Positions 1 to 6,291 are shown, numbered from the stretch's first letter. The stretch: DNA of 7,556 nt from Rhizobiaceae bacterium (GCA_004299545.1 SCRB01001052.1:1-7556); one strand, 5' to 3'. Notes: generated by a model from the sequence alone, not told the origin. Numbers and translations: made by a program.

Positions 1-654
1 GTGTTTATCGGCGCGCAGCACGCGGCTGATGAACCCAATCCCGACGGCCCCCGGAACATTACCGACTCTATCAGGCTGGCGGCCTCGGAGACCGCGAAAG
101 GTCTCGGCGCTATGGTCTGCTTCGAGCAGGAATTCCACGCGGCACGCGACGTTACGAAGTCCCATGCTTCGCGTACCGACACATTCATCTCCTATGAACA
201 CGGCAAACTCGGCGAGGTGGACGGTGACCGCATCGTGCTTCATCGCAGGCCGATCCTGAGGCGCAACTATAAAGCGAAAGGAATAGTGGCTGACGTCGAA
301 CTCATCAAATTGACGATGGGTATCAGCGACCGCTATCTTCGCTTTGCCGCCGATAACGGTGCCAGGGCGATCGTGCTGGAAGGTTTCGGTCGGGGCAATG
401 CCACACCATCGATCACGGAAACCGCGGTTGCCCTCGCCAGAAAGGGGACTGTCGTTGTGATGACCAGTCGATGCCAACGCGGCCGCGTCAAGCCGATCTA
501 CGGCAACGGCGGTGGCAAGACCCTTTCGGAGGGCGGCGTCATTTTTGCCGGCGATCTGAGCGGGCCAAAAGCCCGCGTGCTGCTCGCCGTTCTGCTCGGG
601 ATGGGACTTAACAGCGGGCGCCTGCGCCACGAGATCGAGTATCTCGGCGGCTGA
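1..654 (+). CDS. Asparaginase-family amidohydrolase, C-terminal part (5' end outside window)
   Basis: This is the C-terminal 217 residues of an L-asparaginase/glutaminase-type enzyme, which releases ammonia from asparagine or a related amide. The frame is open from base 1, so the GTG there is read as an internal valine (VFIGAQ), not a start. The visible block TGA(M/Q)-like 'FIGAQ..AD...DGPRN' (residues 2-19) matches the conserved first-domain segment of bacterial asparaginases, and DVTK (50-53) carries the conserved lysine that corresponds to Lys162 of E. coli AnsB. 'ARVLLAVLLGMG' near the C-terminus is the usual family ending. Compared with the common length of about 325-350 residues, roughly 110-120 residues are missing, including the nucleophilic threonine and the TDT motif, so catalytic completeness cannot be judged. 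Whether it is periplasmic (signal peptide) or cytosolic is also unseen. It lies 92 bases before the tartrate genes on the same strand and may or may not be co-transcribed with them. The family assignment is secure; the substrate is inferred. Confidence 0.88.
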   Translation: MFIGAQHAADEPNPDGPRNITDSIRLAASETAKGLGAMVCFEQEFHAARDVTKSHASRTDTFISYEHGKLGEVDGDRIVLHRRPILRRNYKAKGIVADVELIKLTMGISDRYLRFAADNGARAIVLEGFGRGNATPSITETAVALARKGTVVVMTSRCQRGRVKPIYGNGGGKTLSEGGVIFAGDLSGPKARVLLAVLLGMGLNSGRLRHEIEYLGG

Positions 655-731
655 GATTCCACGGGTTTCGTCAATTCCTGTTGCAAGGTGACCTGTCGGG
701 CATTCGGATTCGCTTGTCCCGCTTCGTAGTT

Positions 732-737
732 GAGGAA
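732..737 (+). promoter_or_regulatory. Ribosome binding site of the tartrate dehydrogenase gene
   Basis: GAGGAA lies 9 bases before the ATG at 747. It decides the start: the same frame is open back to a TTG at 681, but that position has no comparable Shine-Dalgarno sequence, and the extra residues do not resemble the family N-terminus. Confidence 0.7.
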
Positions 738-746
738 TCCATCGTC

Positions 747-1823
747 ATGTCAGGAAACAAACACAGGATTGCAGTTATCCCCGGCGACGGAATCGGAAAG
801 GAGGTCGTCCCGGAAGGATTGCGCGTTCTGGAGGCCGCGGCAAAGCGCTTTGACATCGACCTGCAGTTCGATCATTTCGACTTCGCCTCGTGCGACTATT
901 ACGCCAAGCACGGCCGCATGATGCCGGAGGACTGGAAGTCCAGAATCGAAAGGCACGACGCGATCTTCTTCGGCGCGGTCGGCTGGCCGGCCACCGTACC
1001 CGACCATGTCTCGCTTTGGGGATCGCTGCTGCAGTTCCGCCGTGAGTTCGATCAGTATGTCAATCTCCGTCCCGTCCGGCTGATGCCGGGAGTTCCCTCA
1101 CCGCTGGCCAACCGCAAGCCCGGCGACATCGATTTTTATGTGGTGCGCGAGAACACCGAAGGCGAATACTCCTCTATCGGCGGCAAGATGTATCCCGGTA
1201 CGGAGCGCGAGATCGTCATTCAGGAGACGGTGATGTCGCGTGTCGGCGTCGACCGCATCCTGCGCTATGCGTTCGATCTGGCGCGCAGGCGCCCGCGTAG
1301 GCATCTCACCTCCGCCACCAAATCCAACGGCATCTCGATCACGATGCCCTATTGGGACGAGCGCGTGGAAGCGATGGCCGCGCACTATCCGGACGTTTCC
1401 TGGGACAAATATCACATCGACATCCTGACGGCGCATTTCGTCCTGAACCCGAACCGCTTCGATGTGGTCGTCGCGTCGAACCTGTTCGGCGACATCCTGT
1501 CGGATCTTGGACCGGCCTGCGCCGGCACGATCGGCATCGCGCCATCGGCCAACATCAATCCCGAGGGCCGTTTTCCCTCACTGTTCGAGCCGGTCCATGG
1601 CTCGGCTCCGGACATCGCCGGCAAGGGGATCGCCAATCCGATCGGGCAAATATGGACGGCCGCCATGATGCTCGACCATTTCGGCCATGAGGACGCCGCT
1701 CAAGCGATCGTCGAGGCCATCGAGACAACGCTGAAGGACGAGGCCACCCGCACGCGCGACCTCGGCGGCCGCGCCGATACCCAGACCTGCGGCAAGGCGG
1801 TGGCAGCCGCGCTCGAAGCATAG
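747..1823 (+). CDS. ttuC: Tartrate dehydrogenase/decarboxylase or D-malate dehydrogenase (NAD-dependent)
   Basis: This 358-residue cytosolic enzyme belongs to the isopropylmalate/isocitrate dehydrogenase family. Relatives called TtuC or DmlA oxidise tartrate (L- and meso-) and D-malate with NAD, D-malate giving pyruvate and CO2. The start at ATG 747 places the family N-terminus 'HRIAVIPGDGIGKEVVPEG' at residues 6-24. Substrate-binding and catalytic residues are present: Arg98/99 and Arg108 (NLRP), Arg134 and Tyr141 in VVRENTEGEYS, Lys192 (ATKSN), Asp225, and Asp249/Asp253 in the signature NLFGDILSDLGP. HGSAPDIAGKGIANP (284-298) has Asp289, the mark of NAD rather than NADP use. 'ARRRPRR' before the lysine and the missing LeuB-type features favour tartrate dehydrogenase over LeuB. 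The length matches the usual 350-365. The dehydratase gene starts 8 bases after its stop, so the two are almost surely one operon. D-malate versus tartrate preference cannot be settled from sequence. Confidence 0.9.
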   Translation: MSGNKHRIAVIPGDGIGKEVVPEGLRVLEAAAKRFDIDLQFDHFDFASCDYYAKHGRMMPEDWKSRIERHDAIFFGAVGWPATVPDHVSLWGSLLQFRREFDQYVNLRPVRLMPGVPSPLANRKPGDIDFYVVRENTEGEYSSIGGKMYPGTEREIVIQETVMSRVGVDRILRYAFDLARRRPRRHLTSATKSNGISITMPYWDERVEAMAAHYPDVSWDKYHIDILTAHFVLNPNRFDVVVASNLFGDILSDLGPACAGTIGIAPSANINPEGRFPSLFEPVHGSAPDIAGKGIANPIGQIWTAAMMLDHFGHEDAAQAIVEAIETTLKDEATRTRDLGGRADTQTCGKAVAAALEA

Positions 1824-1831
1824 GATCGCGC

Positions 1832-2995
1832 ATGCGCATCGTCGACATCAGGGAAAGAACGGTCTCGATCGCCTCGCCGATCGCCAACGCCTATATCGAC
1901 TTCTCGAAGATGACCTGCTCGGTCGTCGCCGTGATCACCGACGTCGTCCGTGACGGAAGGCAAGTGGTGGGTTACGGCTTCAACTCGAACGGCCGCTACG
2001 GACAGGGTGCGCTGATGCGGGACCGCTTCCTCGCCCGGGTGCTGGAAGCCGATCCTCAAACGCTGATCGATCACGAGAACGACAATCTCGACCCGTTCGC
2101 GATCTGGAAGGCGCTGATGACCAACGAGAAGCCCGGCGGCCACGGTGAACGCTCGGTCGCGGTCGGCACGATCGACATGGCCGTGTGGGACGCCGTTGCC
2201 AAGATCGCCGGCGTTCCTCTATGGCGGCTGCTTGCCGATCGCTACCGGGACGGCGTCGCCGACAAGAAGGTCTGGGTCTATGCCGCCGGCGGCTACTACT
2301 ATCCCGACAAGGATCATTCCAAGCTCCAGGCCGAGATGTGCTCCTATCTCGACCGCGGCTACAAGGTGGTGAAAATGAAGATCGGCGCCGTCGCGCTCGA
2401 GGAAGATCTGCGCCGCATCGAGGCGGTTCTGAAAGTGGTGGGCGACGGCAAGCATCTGGCCGTGGACGCCAATGGCCGCTTCGATCCCGGCACCGCTATC
2501 GCCTATGCCGAGGCGCTGCGGCCATACGACCTGTTCTGGTACGAGGAAGCCGGCGACCCTCTGGACTACGCATTGCAGGCGGAACTGGCTGCCCATTACG
2601 ACCAGCCGATGGCGACCGGCGAGAACCTGTTCTCGCATCAGGACGCCCGCAATCTGCTGCGCTATGGCGGTATGCGGCCGGACCGCGACTATCTGCAGTT
2701 CGACTGCGCCCTTTCCTACGGTCTGGTGGAATATCTGCGCACGCTCGAAATCATCCGATCGCTTGGCTGGTCGTCACGCCGCGTGGTTCCGCATGGCGGA
2801 CACCAGATGTCGCTGAACATTGCCGCCGGGCTGCATCTGGGTGGCAATGAATCCTACCCTGACGCTTTCCAGCCCTTCGGCGGTTTCGCCGACGATATAG
2901 CGGTGGAGGACGGTTCTGTTGGCCTGCCGGACGCTCCCGGCATAGGCTTCGAAAAAAAGGCTGAACTCTACAAGCTGTTTCGGCAACTGCATTAA
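1832..2995 (+). CDS. tarD: D-tartrate dehydratase, enolase superfamily (TarD-type)
   Basis: This 387-residue protein is a mandelate racemase-like member of the enolase superfamily and closely resembles the D-tartrate dehydratase described from Bradyrhizobium, which converts D-tartrate to oxaloacetate. The capping domain occupies about residues 1-130, with the 20s-loop segment 'NAYIDFSKMT' and 'GERSVAVGTIDMAVWD'. The barrel follows, with KMK at 181-183 (Lys183 as expected base), metal ligands Asp212 (VDANGRF), Glu238 (WYEE) and Glu264 (ATGEN), and the general-acid His321 in PHGGHQ. These sit one position before the numbering I recall for the Bradyrhizobium enzyme (184, 213, 239, 265, 322), so the active site appears complete. 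An AGGA overlapping the ttuC stop codon, 6 bases before the ATG, serves as ribosome binding site and suggests translational coupling. The enzyme should need Mg2+. It is the last gene of the left operon and is convergent with the LysR gene 38 bases away. Other acid-sugar dehydratases are possible but less likely. Confidence 0.9.
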   Translation: MRIVDIRERTVSIASPIANAYIDFSKMTCSVVAVITDVVRDGRQVVGYGFNSNGRYGQGALMRDRFLARVLEADPQTLIDHENDNLDPFAIWKALMTNEKPGGHGERSVAVGTIDMAVWDAVAKIAGVPLWRLLADRYRDGVADKKVWVYAAGGYYYPDKDHSKLQAEMCSYLDRGYKVVKMKIGAVALEEDLRRIEAVLKVVGDGKHLAVDANGRFDPGTAIAYAEALRPYDLFWYEEAGDPLDYALQAELAAHYDQPMATGENLFSHQDARNLLRYGGMRPDRDYLQFDCALSYGLVEYLRTLEIIRSLGWSSRRVVPHGGHQMSLNIAAGLHLGGNESYPDAFQPFGGFADDIAVEDGSVGLPDAPGIGFEKKAELYKLFRQLH

Positions 2996-3015
2996 GGTCC
3001 GTTGGAGACCGAGCA

Positions 3016-3035
3016 CGGTTGCCATGCTGGCGATC
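3016..3035. repeat. 20-base direct repeat, copy 1 (overlaps the LysR stop codon)
   Basis: This is identical over 20 bases to the copy at 3105-3124, in the same orientation and 89 bases away. The core GCCATGCTGGC (3021-3031) is a small dyad (GCCA/TGGC around TGC). This copy lies in the convergent tarD/LysR gap and shares two bases with the regulator's stop codon (3034-3036). Confidence 0.8.
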
Positions 3036-3957
3036 AGACGACACGCCGTCCCGGCCATCGCCCGGTTTCCACCAACCTGCCGCAGGCCTCGATCAGCAGC
3101 CGGCCGGTTGCCATGCTGGCGATCGGGCGTTGCGCATCCCGGCGCGACGCCAGATGCAAGGTCCAGGCCAGGGCTGGCGAGACGATCTCGAGGGCGAAGA
3201 CGCTCCCCTCGGCAAGCGCATCCTGGACGAGGAAAGTCGGCATGATCGTCGGGTAGCCGACCTTCACGAGATTCACCAGCCCCGGAAACGAATCGACATC
3301 CGCCGACACGGTGAGCGACATTCCTTCGCCTCGAGCGGCCGCTTCGATATGACGGCGAATGGAATTGTCCGGACTGGGCAACACGAGATCGAGTCCGATG
3401 GCCTTGGCGAAGGAGATCGAACCGCGCCCGGCGAACGCATGTCCGGCAGGCACCAACAGCCGCAACTCTTCGCTTATGATCGGTTCGCTCCGTAGGCCCG
3501 GCATCGGCTGGATGTGGAAGAGCACCGCAAGATCGAGCCGGCCGATCTGAAGCTGTTCCATCAGCACACCGCTCATGGCCTCGACGACGTGAACTTTCAC
3601 ATGCGGATAGCGCGCCTTCAATTCAGGGATCAGTTCCGGAACGAGCCCGCCCGCGACATTCGTCGGAAGGCCGAGGCGTACCGGCCCCGCGGGCTCGCGC
3701 GCCAGATGACTGGCGACGGACTCGATATCCGCAACCTCCTTGAAGAGTCCATAAGCCTTTTCCAGGACGAACCCGCCCTCCGGTGTCAGCGTGGCACCAC
3801 GGGAATGGCGCATGACGAGCATGACCTTCAGATCCGTCTCCAGCCGCCGCAACGATGCGCTTAACGCCGGCCGCGTCAGATTCAGTCTGCGCGCGGCACC
3901 CGAGATACTGCCGGTTTCGGCAATCGCGACAAGCGAGGCAATGTCTCGAAGCTCCAT
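3034..3957 (-). CDS. LysR-family transcriptional regulator, Nac-like effector domain
   Basis: This 307-residue protein is a LysR-type DNA-binding regulator of normal length. Residues 1-60 form the winged helix-turn-helix (MELRDIASLVAIAETGSISG start, recognition helix about 28-41 with RPALSASLRRLE, then the wing RGATLTPEG). Residues about 91-295 form the periplasmic-binding-protein-like effector domain. Segments such as GPVRLGLPTN, 'QLQIGRLDLAVLF' and 'LVLPSPDNSIRRHIE' follow the layout of the nitrogen assimilation control protein Nac more than that of CbbR or BenM types, but this is from memory and not an alignment. The start at 3957 is the only in-frame ATG that gives the full HTH; the ribosome site before it is weak (GGGTCAAGTA). 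It is transcribed away from the cyclase/amidase pair over a shared 184-base region, the usual arrangement for a LysR regulator and its target. It probably controls that pair and itself. The ligand is unknown. Its 3' end carries both copies of a 20-base repeat. Confidence 0.92.
   Translation of the reverse strand: MELRDIASLVAIAETGSISGAARRLNLTRPALSASLRRLETDLKVMLVMRHSRGATLTPEGGFVLEKAYGLFKEVADIESVASHLAREPAGPVRLGLPTNVAGGLVPELIPELKARYPHVKVHVVEAMSGVLMEQLQIGRLDLAVLFHIQPMPGLRSEPIISEELRLLVPAGHAFAGRGSISFAKAIGLDLVLPSPDNSIRRHIEAAARGEGMSLTVSADVDSFPGLVNLVKVGYPTIMPTFLVQDALAEGSVFALEIVSPALAWTLHLASRRDAQRPIASMATGRLLIEACGRLVETGRWPGRRVV
3105..3124. repeat. 20-base direct repeat, copy 2 (inside the LysR gene)
   Basis: This is an exact match to 3016-3035. 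In the regulator's frame it encodes 'IASMATG' (about residues 279-285). The bases flanking the two copies are unrelated, so it is not part of a longer tandem duplication. Confidence 0.8.
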
Positions 3958-3985
3958 TACTTGACCCGATCATTCGCCCTTCAGG

Positions 3986-4002
3986 CATAAATATTCGTTA
4001 TG
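3986..4002. promoter_or_regulatory. Candidate LysR/Nac-type operator, regulator-proximal site
   Basis: The 17-base dyad CATAAATATTCGTTATG has perfect 5-base arms (CATAA/TTATG). It contains ATA-N9-TAT (3987-4001), the form described for Nac sites, and therefore also the general LysR T-N11-A pattern. It lies 29 bases upstream of the regulator's start codon and overlaps a possible -10 element on the minus strand, which would fit autorepression. Confidence 0.5.
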
Positions 4003-4024
4003 TCTTCTATCAGGCTTATCCCAA
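3997..4024 (-). promoter_or_regulatory. Possible promoter of the LysR gene
   Basis: On the minus strand, TTGGGA (4024-4019) and CATAAC (4002-3997) are separated by 16 bases and each match 4 of 6 consensus positions of the housekeeping promoter. The -10 part lies within the dyad at 3986-4002. The match is modest and was picked by eye. Confidence 0.28.
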
Positions 4025-4106
4025 TTGCCAGCTCACGTAACCCTTGCAATCATCACCTATGAACCAACCTCGATCAAGTTCCTCCGGATCATGTACGGAG
4101 CGTGCT

Positions 4107-4123
4107 TATAGATTCAATTTATA
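4107..4123. promoter_or_regulatory. Candidate LysR/Nac-type operator, cyclase-proximal site
   Basis: The 17-base dyad TATAGATTCAATTTATA has arms matching at 7 of 8 positions around a central C. It contains ATA-N9-TAT (4108-4122) like the site at 3986-4002. The two centres are 121 bases apart. This one lies 18 bases before the cyclase ATG, between the low-GC centre of the intergenic region and the ribosome binding site, so it could overlap the -10 region or the transcript start. I found no convincing -35/-10 pair for the plus-strand operon. Confidence 0.5.
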
Positions 4124-4129
4124 GTCGGA

Positions 4130-4135
4130 AAGGGG
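4130..4135 (+). promoter_or_regulatory. Ribosome binding site of the cyclase-family gene
   Basis: AAGGGG lies 6 bases before the ATG at 4142, inside a longer purine stretch (GGAAAGGGG, 4127-4135). It supports that start codon. Confidence 0.65.
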
Positions 4136-4141
4136 CTCGAA

Positions 4142-4843
4142 ATGGCACGGCGCATTATCGATCTAAGTCTGGCGATCGAAGACAATATGCCGGCTCACAA
4201 GCTGTTTCAGAGCCCGGTCTATCTGCCCGCACTCACTCATGAGACAACAAAGTCTTTCGGCCTCGGGGTACCGGGTGATCCGATGACGTTCCAGACCAAC
4301 TTCATCGGCATGCTCGACCATGTCGGAACGCATGTGGACGCCTTTCGGCACGTCAATCCGAACGGAGCGCCGATCGACGAAATGCCGCTCGACATGTTCA
4401 TGGGCAAGGCCGTGTGCTTCGATTTCCGGCATATCGGCGACCTCGAAGACATCGCGGTCGCCCATATGGAGGAAGCCGAACGCAAATCCGGCGTCAAGGT
4501 GGACGGCCACATCGTTCTTCTATGTACGGGATTCCACGCCCGCAACTGGGGGGACCGCAAACAGATCGTCTGGGGGAACCCGGGCCTTACCGTCGAGGCC
4601 ACGCGATGGCTCTATGACAGGGGCTCCCGTATGCACGGTGTAGAGGGGCCGTCGACCGACAAGCCGTCGGACAACATCTTCGCCCAGCATAGGCTGTGCC
4701 GCGATCTCGGCATCTCCCATTTCGAATGGCTGGTCAATCTCGAGGAACTGGTCGGGGTCGGCGAGTTCGAGTTTTTCGGCCTGCCCCTGAAGTTCAAGGG
4801 CGGCTCCGGTTCCCCCGTGCGTGCGATCGCCATCCTCCCCTGA
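4142..4843 (+). CDS. Cyclase-family metal-dependent hydrolase (kynurenine formamidase/isatin hydrolase-like)
   Basis: This 233-residue cytosolic protein belongs to the cyclase family (Pfam PF04199), whose characterised members hydrolyse amide, formamide or lactam bonds: bacterial kynurenine formamidase KynB and isatin hydrolase. The family metal signature HxGTHxDxxxH is complete as His60-Val-Gly-Thr-His64-Val-Asp66...His70 (DHVGTHVDAFRH). The N-terminal 'IIDLSLAIEDNMP' is the usual start of the fold, and the C-terminal segment 'GSPVRAIAILP' is its usual end. The acidic/histidine positions 'MHGVEGPSTDKP' (164-175) correspond to the family segment before the second active-site part. The length fits (about 210-260). 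The gene is divergent from the LysR regulator and starts a two-gene unit with the amidase 50 bases downstream. No tryptophan-pathway gene (kynA, kynU) is nearby, so a role as kynurenine formamidase is not supported. The substrate remains unknown; a ring or N-acyl compound later cleaved by the amidase is a guess. Confidence 0.88.
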   Translation: MARRIIDLSLAIEDNMPAHKLFQSPVYLPALTHETTKSFGLGVPGDPMTFQTNFIGMLDHVGTHVDAFRHVNPNGAPIDEMPLDMFMGKAVCFDFRHIGDLEDIAVAHMEEAERKSGVKVDGHIVLLCTGFHARNWGDRKQIVWGNPGLTVEATRWLYDRGSRMHGVEGPSTDKPSDNIFAQHRLCRDLGISHFEWLVNLEELVGVGEFEFFGLPLKFKGGSGSPVRAIAILP

Positions 4844-4852
4844 GATGACGAC

Positions 4853-4880
4853 AGCCGGTCGCGCATCGGCGCGGCCGGCT
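4853..4880 (+). promoter_or_regulatory. GC-rich intercistronic hairpin
   Basis: This near-perfect inverted repeat has arms 4853-4863 (AGCCGGTCGCG) and 4870-4880 (CGCGGCCGGCT) that pair over 11 positions with one T-G wobble. The closing C-G can extend the stem to 12 pairs around an ATCG loop. It begins 9 bases after the cyclase stop and ends 13 bases before the amidase start. No T-tract follows, so a classical intrinsic terminator is unlikely. Partial attenuation or protection of the upstream message would fit. Confidence 0.5.
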
Positions 4881-4893
4881 TAGAGCAAGAGCG

Positions 4894-6291
4894 ATGCCGG
4901 CTGATTTCAGTTTTTTCACCATTGAGCAGTTGGACGAGGGCTTCCGGCGCAAGGCCTTTTCGCCGGTAGAGGTGCTGCAGGATGTCCGCAGACGCTACGA
5001 AGGGCTCGAACTGGAACTGAACATGTTCGTGGCCGTCGATTTCGAAGCGGCACGCGGGCAGGCGCGCGCCGCCGAGGAACGCATGATGCGCGAGGCGAGG
5101 CGGGGGTCGCTCGACGGCATACCCACCGCCGTGAAGGACCTCATCGCCGTTGCCGGTTTTCCTCAACGGTCCGGATCGAAAGCGACCTCGGCCGACCCTT
5201 TGAAGGAAGACGCGCCTTCCGTAAGCCGGTTGCGAGCCGCCGGCGCAGTGATCCTCGGCAAATCCACGACCAGCGAGTTTGGCTGCAAGGCCGTCGGCGA
5301 CAGTCCGCTGACCGGCATTACGCGCAATCCATGGAACCTCGAAAAGACGCCGGGTGGATCGAGTTGCGGTTCGGCGGCAATGGTCGCGGCAGGGCTCGTC
5401 CCTTATGCGTTGGGGACGGATGGCGGCGGCTCGATCCGTATTCCGGCCGCCCTCACCGGCCTCGTCGGCCTGAAGGCGCAGTTCGGCCGGGTTCCGGTCT
5501 TTCCGACATCGGCGACGCCGACGCTCGCGCATGTGGGGGCGCTGACGCGCACCGTCGGAGACGCGGCGCTCGTGCTGGACGTCATCGCGGGTTTCGATGC
5601 CCGCGATCCTTTTTCCGTGGCGCAATCCAGGCCGGATTCCACAGCTGCGGCAAAAGCCGAGGGGAAGCTGAGGATCGCATGGAGCCCGGACCTCGGATAT
5701 GGCCGCGTCGATGCGGAGATCCTGGCCATCTGCGAGGATGCGGTCGCCCGCATGCGCATGGCCGGCTTCGACGTCACGCCTGCGGATTTGTCCCTGGAAG
5801 ATCCGGTCGGTCTCTGGACGTCGGAATTCTACGCCGGCGTCGGAACGCGCCTCAGGCAGCATATTACGGATGCGCCCGGCCTGCTCGACCCGGCAGTGCT
5901 TGAATTGCTGAAAGCCGCGATCGGGCAGGATATGCGCGGCTATTACGAAAACGTCTTCAGCCGCTATGAATTGCGGGAGAAGATGCGCCGCTTCTTCGAG
6001 GACTATGATCTCCTTCTCACACCGACCCTGCCCGTCGCGGCCTTCGATGTCGGGCGGAATACCCCGCCCGGTTACGAGGATCGAAACGCGGTATCGTGGG
6101 TGACGTTCACCTATCCTTTCAATCTGACGGGACAGCCCGCGGCCTCGTTGCCGGTCGGACTGACGGAAGCCGGCCTGCCGGTCGGCCTCCAGGCTGTCGC
6201 GCGAACGAATGACGAAGCAACGATCCTGCAATTCGCGGGCGCCCTGCAGCGCTCCGGAATGCTGCTTGACGCCCGTCCGCCAATCGGTTGA
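4894..6291 (+). CDS. Amidase-signature family hydrolase
   Basis: This 465-residue enzyme of the amidase signature family (GatA/FAAH/malonamidase fold) hydrolyses a carboxamide to acid plus ammonia or amine, probably in the cytosol (no signal peptide seen). The Ser-cisSer-Lys triad is visible: Lys81 (GIPTAVKDL), cis-Ser156 in PGGSSCGSA, and nucleophile Ser180 in TDGGGSIRIPA. The spacings of 75 and 24 residues equal those of FAAH. The glycine usual at the fifth position of GGSSGGS is cysteine here (Cys158). The C-terminal 'DLLLTPTLPVAAF' and 'FNLTGQPAASLPVG' are typical. The protein is not GatA: there is no gatB/gatC neighbour and the C-terminal half differs. The ATG at 4894 has only a weak purine-rich leader (AGAGCAAGAG), but its N-terminus fits the family (FTIEQLDEGFRRKAFSPVEV). 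It is the second gene of the divergon, probably acting after or beside the cyclase-family hydrolase. The substrate is unknown. Confidence 0.9.
   Translation: MPADFSFFTIEQLDEGFRRKAFSPVEVLQDVRRRYEGLELELNMFVAVDFEAARGQARAAEERMMREARRGSLDGIPTAVKDLIAVAGFPQRSGSKATSADPLKEDAPSVSRLRAAGAVILGKSTTSEFGCKAVGDSPLTGITRNPWNLEKTPGGSSCGSAAMVAAGLVPYALGTDGGGSIRIPAALTGLVGLKAQFGRVPVFPTSATPTLAHVGALTRTVGDAALVLDVIAGFDARDPFSVAQSRPDSTAAAKAEGKLRIAWSPDLGYGRVDAEILAICEDAVARMRMAGFDVTPADLSLEDPVGLWTSEFYAGVGTRLRQHITDAPGLLDPAVLELLKAAIGQDMRGYYENVFSRYELREKMRRFFEDYDLLLTPTLPVAAFDVGRNTPPGYEDRNAVSWVTFTYPFNLTGQPAASLPVGLTEAGLPVGLQAVARTNDEATILQFAGALQRSGMLLDARPPIG

Noticed and set aside
630..646. Hairpin CGAGAT-CGAGT-ATCTCG at the end of the asparaginase gene
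   Set aside because: It lies fully inside the coding sequence, has only 6 pairs and no following T-tract, so there is no reason to prefer it over ordinary codon content.
655..739. GATTCC/GGAATC inverted pair that could mask the ttuC ribosome binding site
   Set aside because: The arms are six bases with a 73-base loop, which is expected by chance and would be unstable.
681..746. N-terminal extension of the tartrate dehydrogenase from TTG 681
   Set aside because: The extra 22 residues have no counterpart I know in the family, and the GAGGAA before ATG 747 gives a much better start.
2996..3010. Possible hairpin GGTC...GACC just after the tarD stop codon
   Set aside because: A 4-pair stem without a T-tract is too weak to call a terminator.
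3019..3495. 158-residue plus-strand open frame opposite the LysR gene
   Set aside because: The minus strand encodes a full-length LysR protein with an intact HTH; the plus-strand translation has no family features and no ribosome binding site of note.
4034..4050. Sigma-54 promoter suggested by TTGCAAT at 4044-4050
   Set aside because: The required GG 10 bases before the GC is missing (CA is found), and the minus strand also lacks a correctly spaced GG/GC pair.
4082..4100. Inverted repeat CTCCG...CGGAG in the divergent intergenic region
   Set aside because: The arms are only 5 bases around a 9-base loop and do not resemble the two ATA-N9-TAT dyads. It may be chance.
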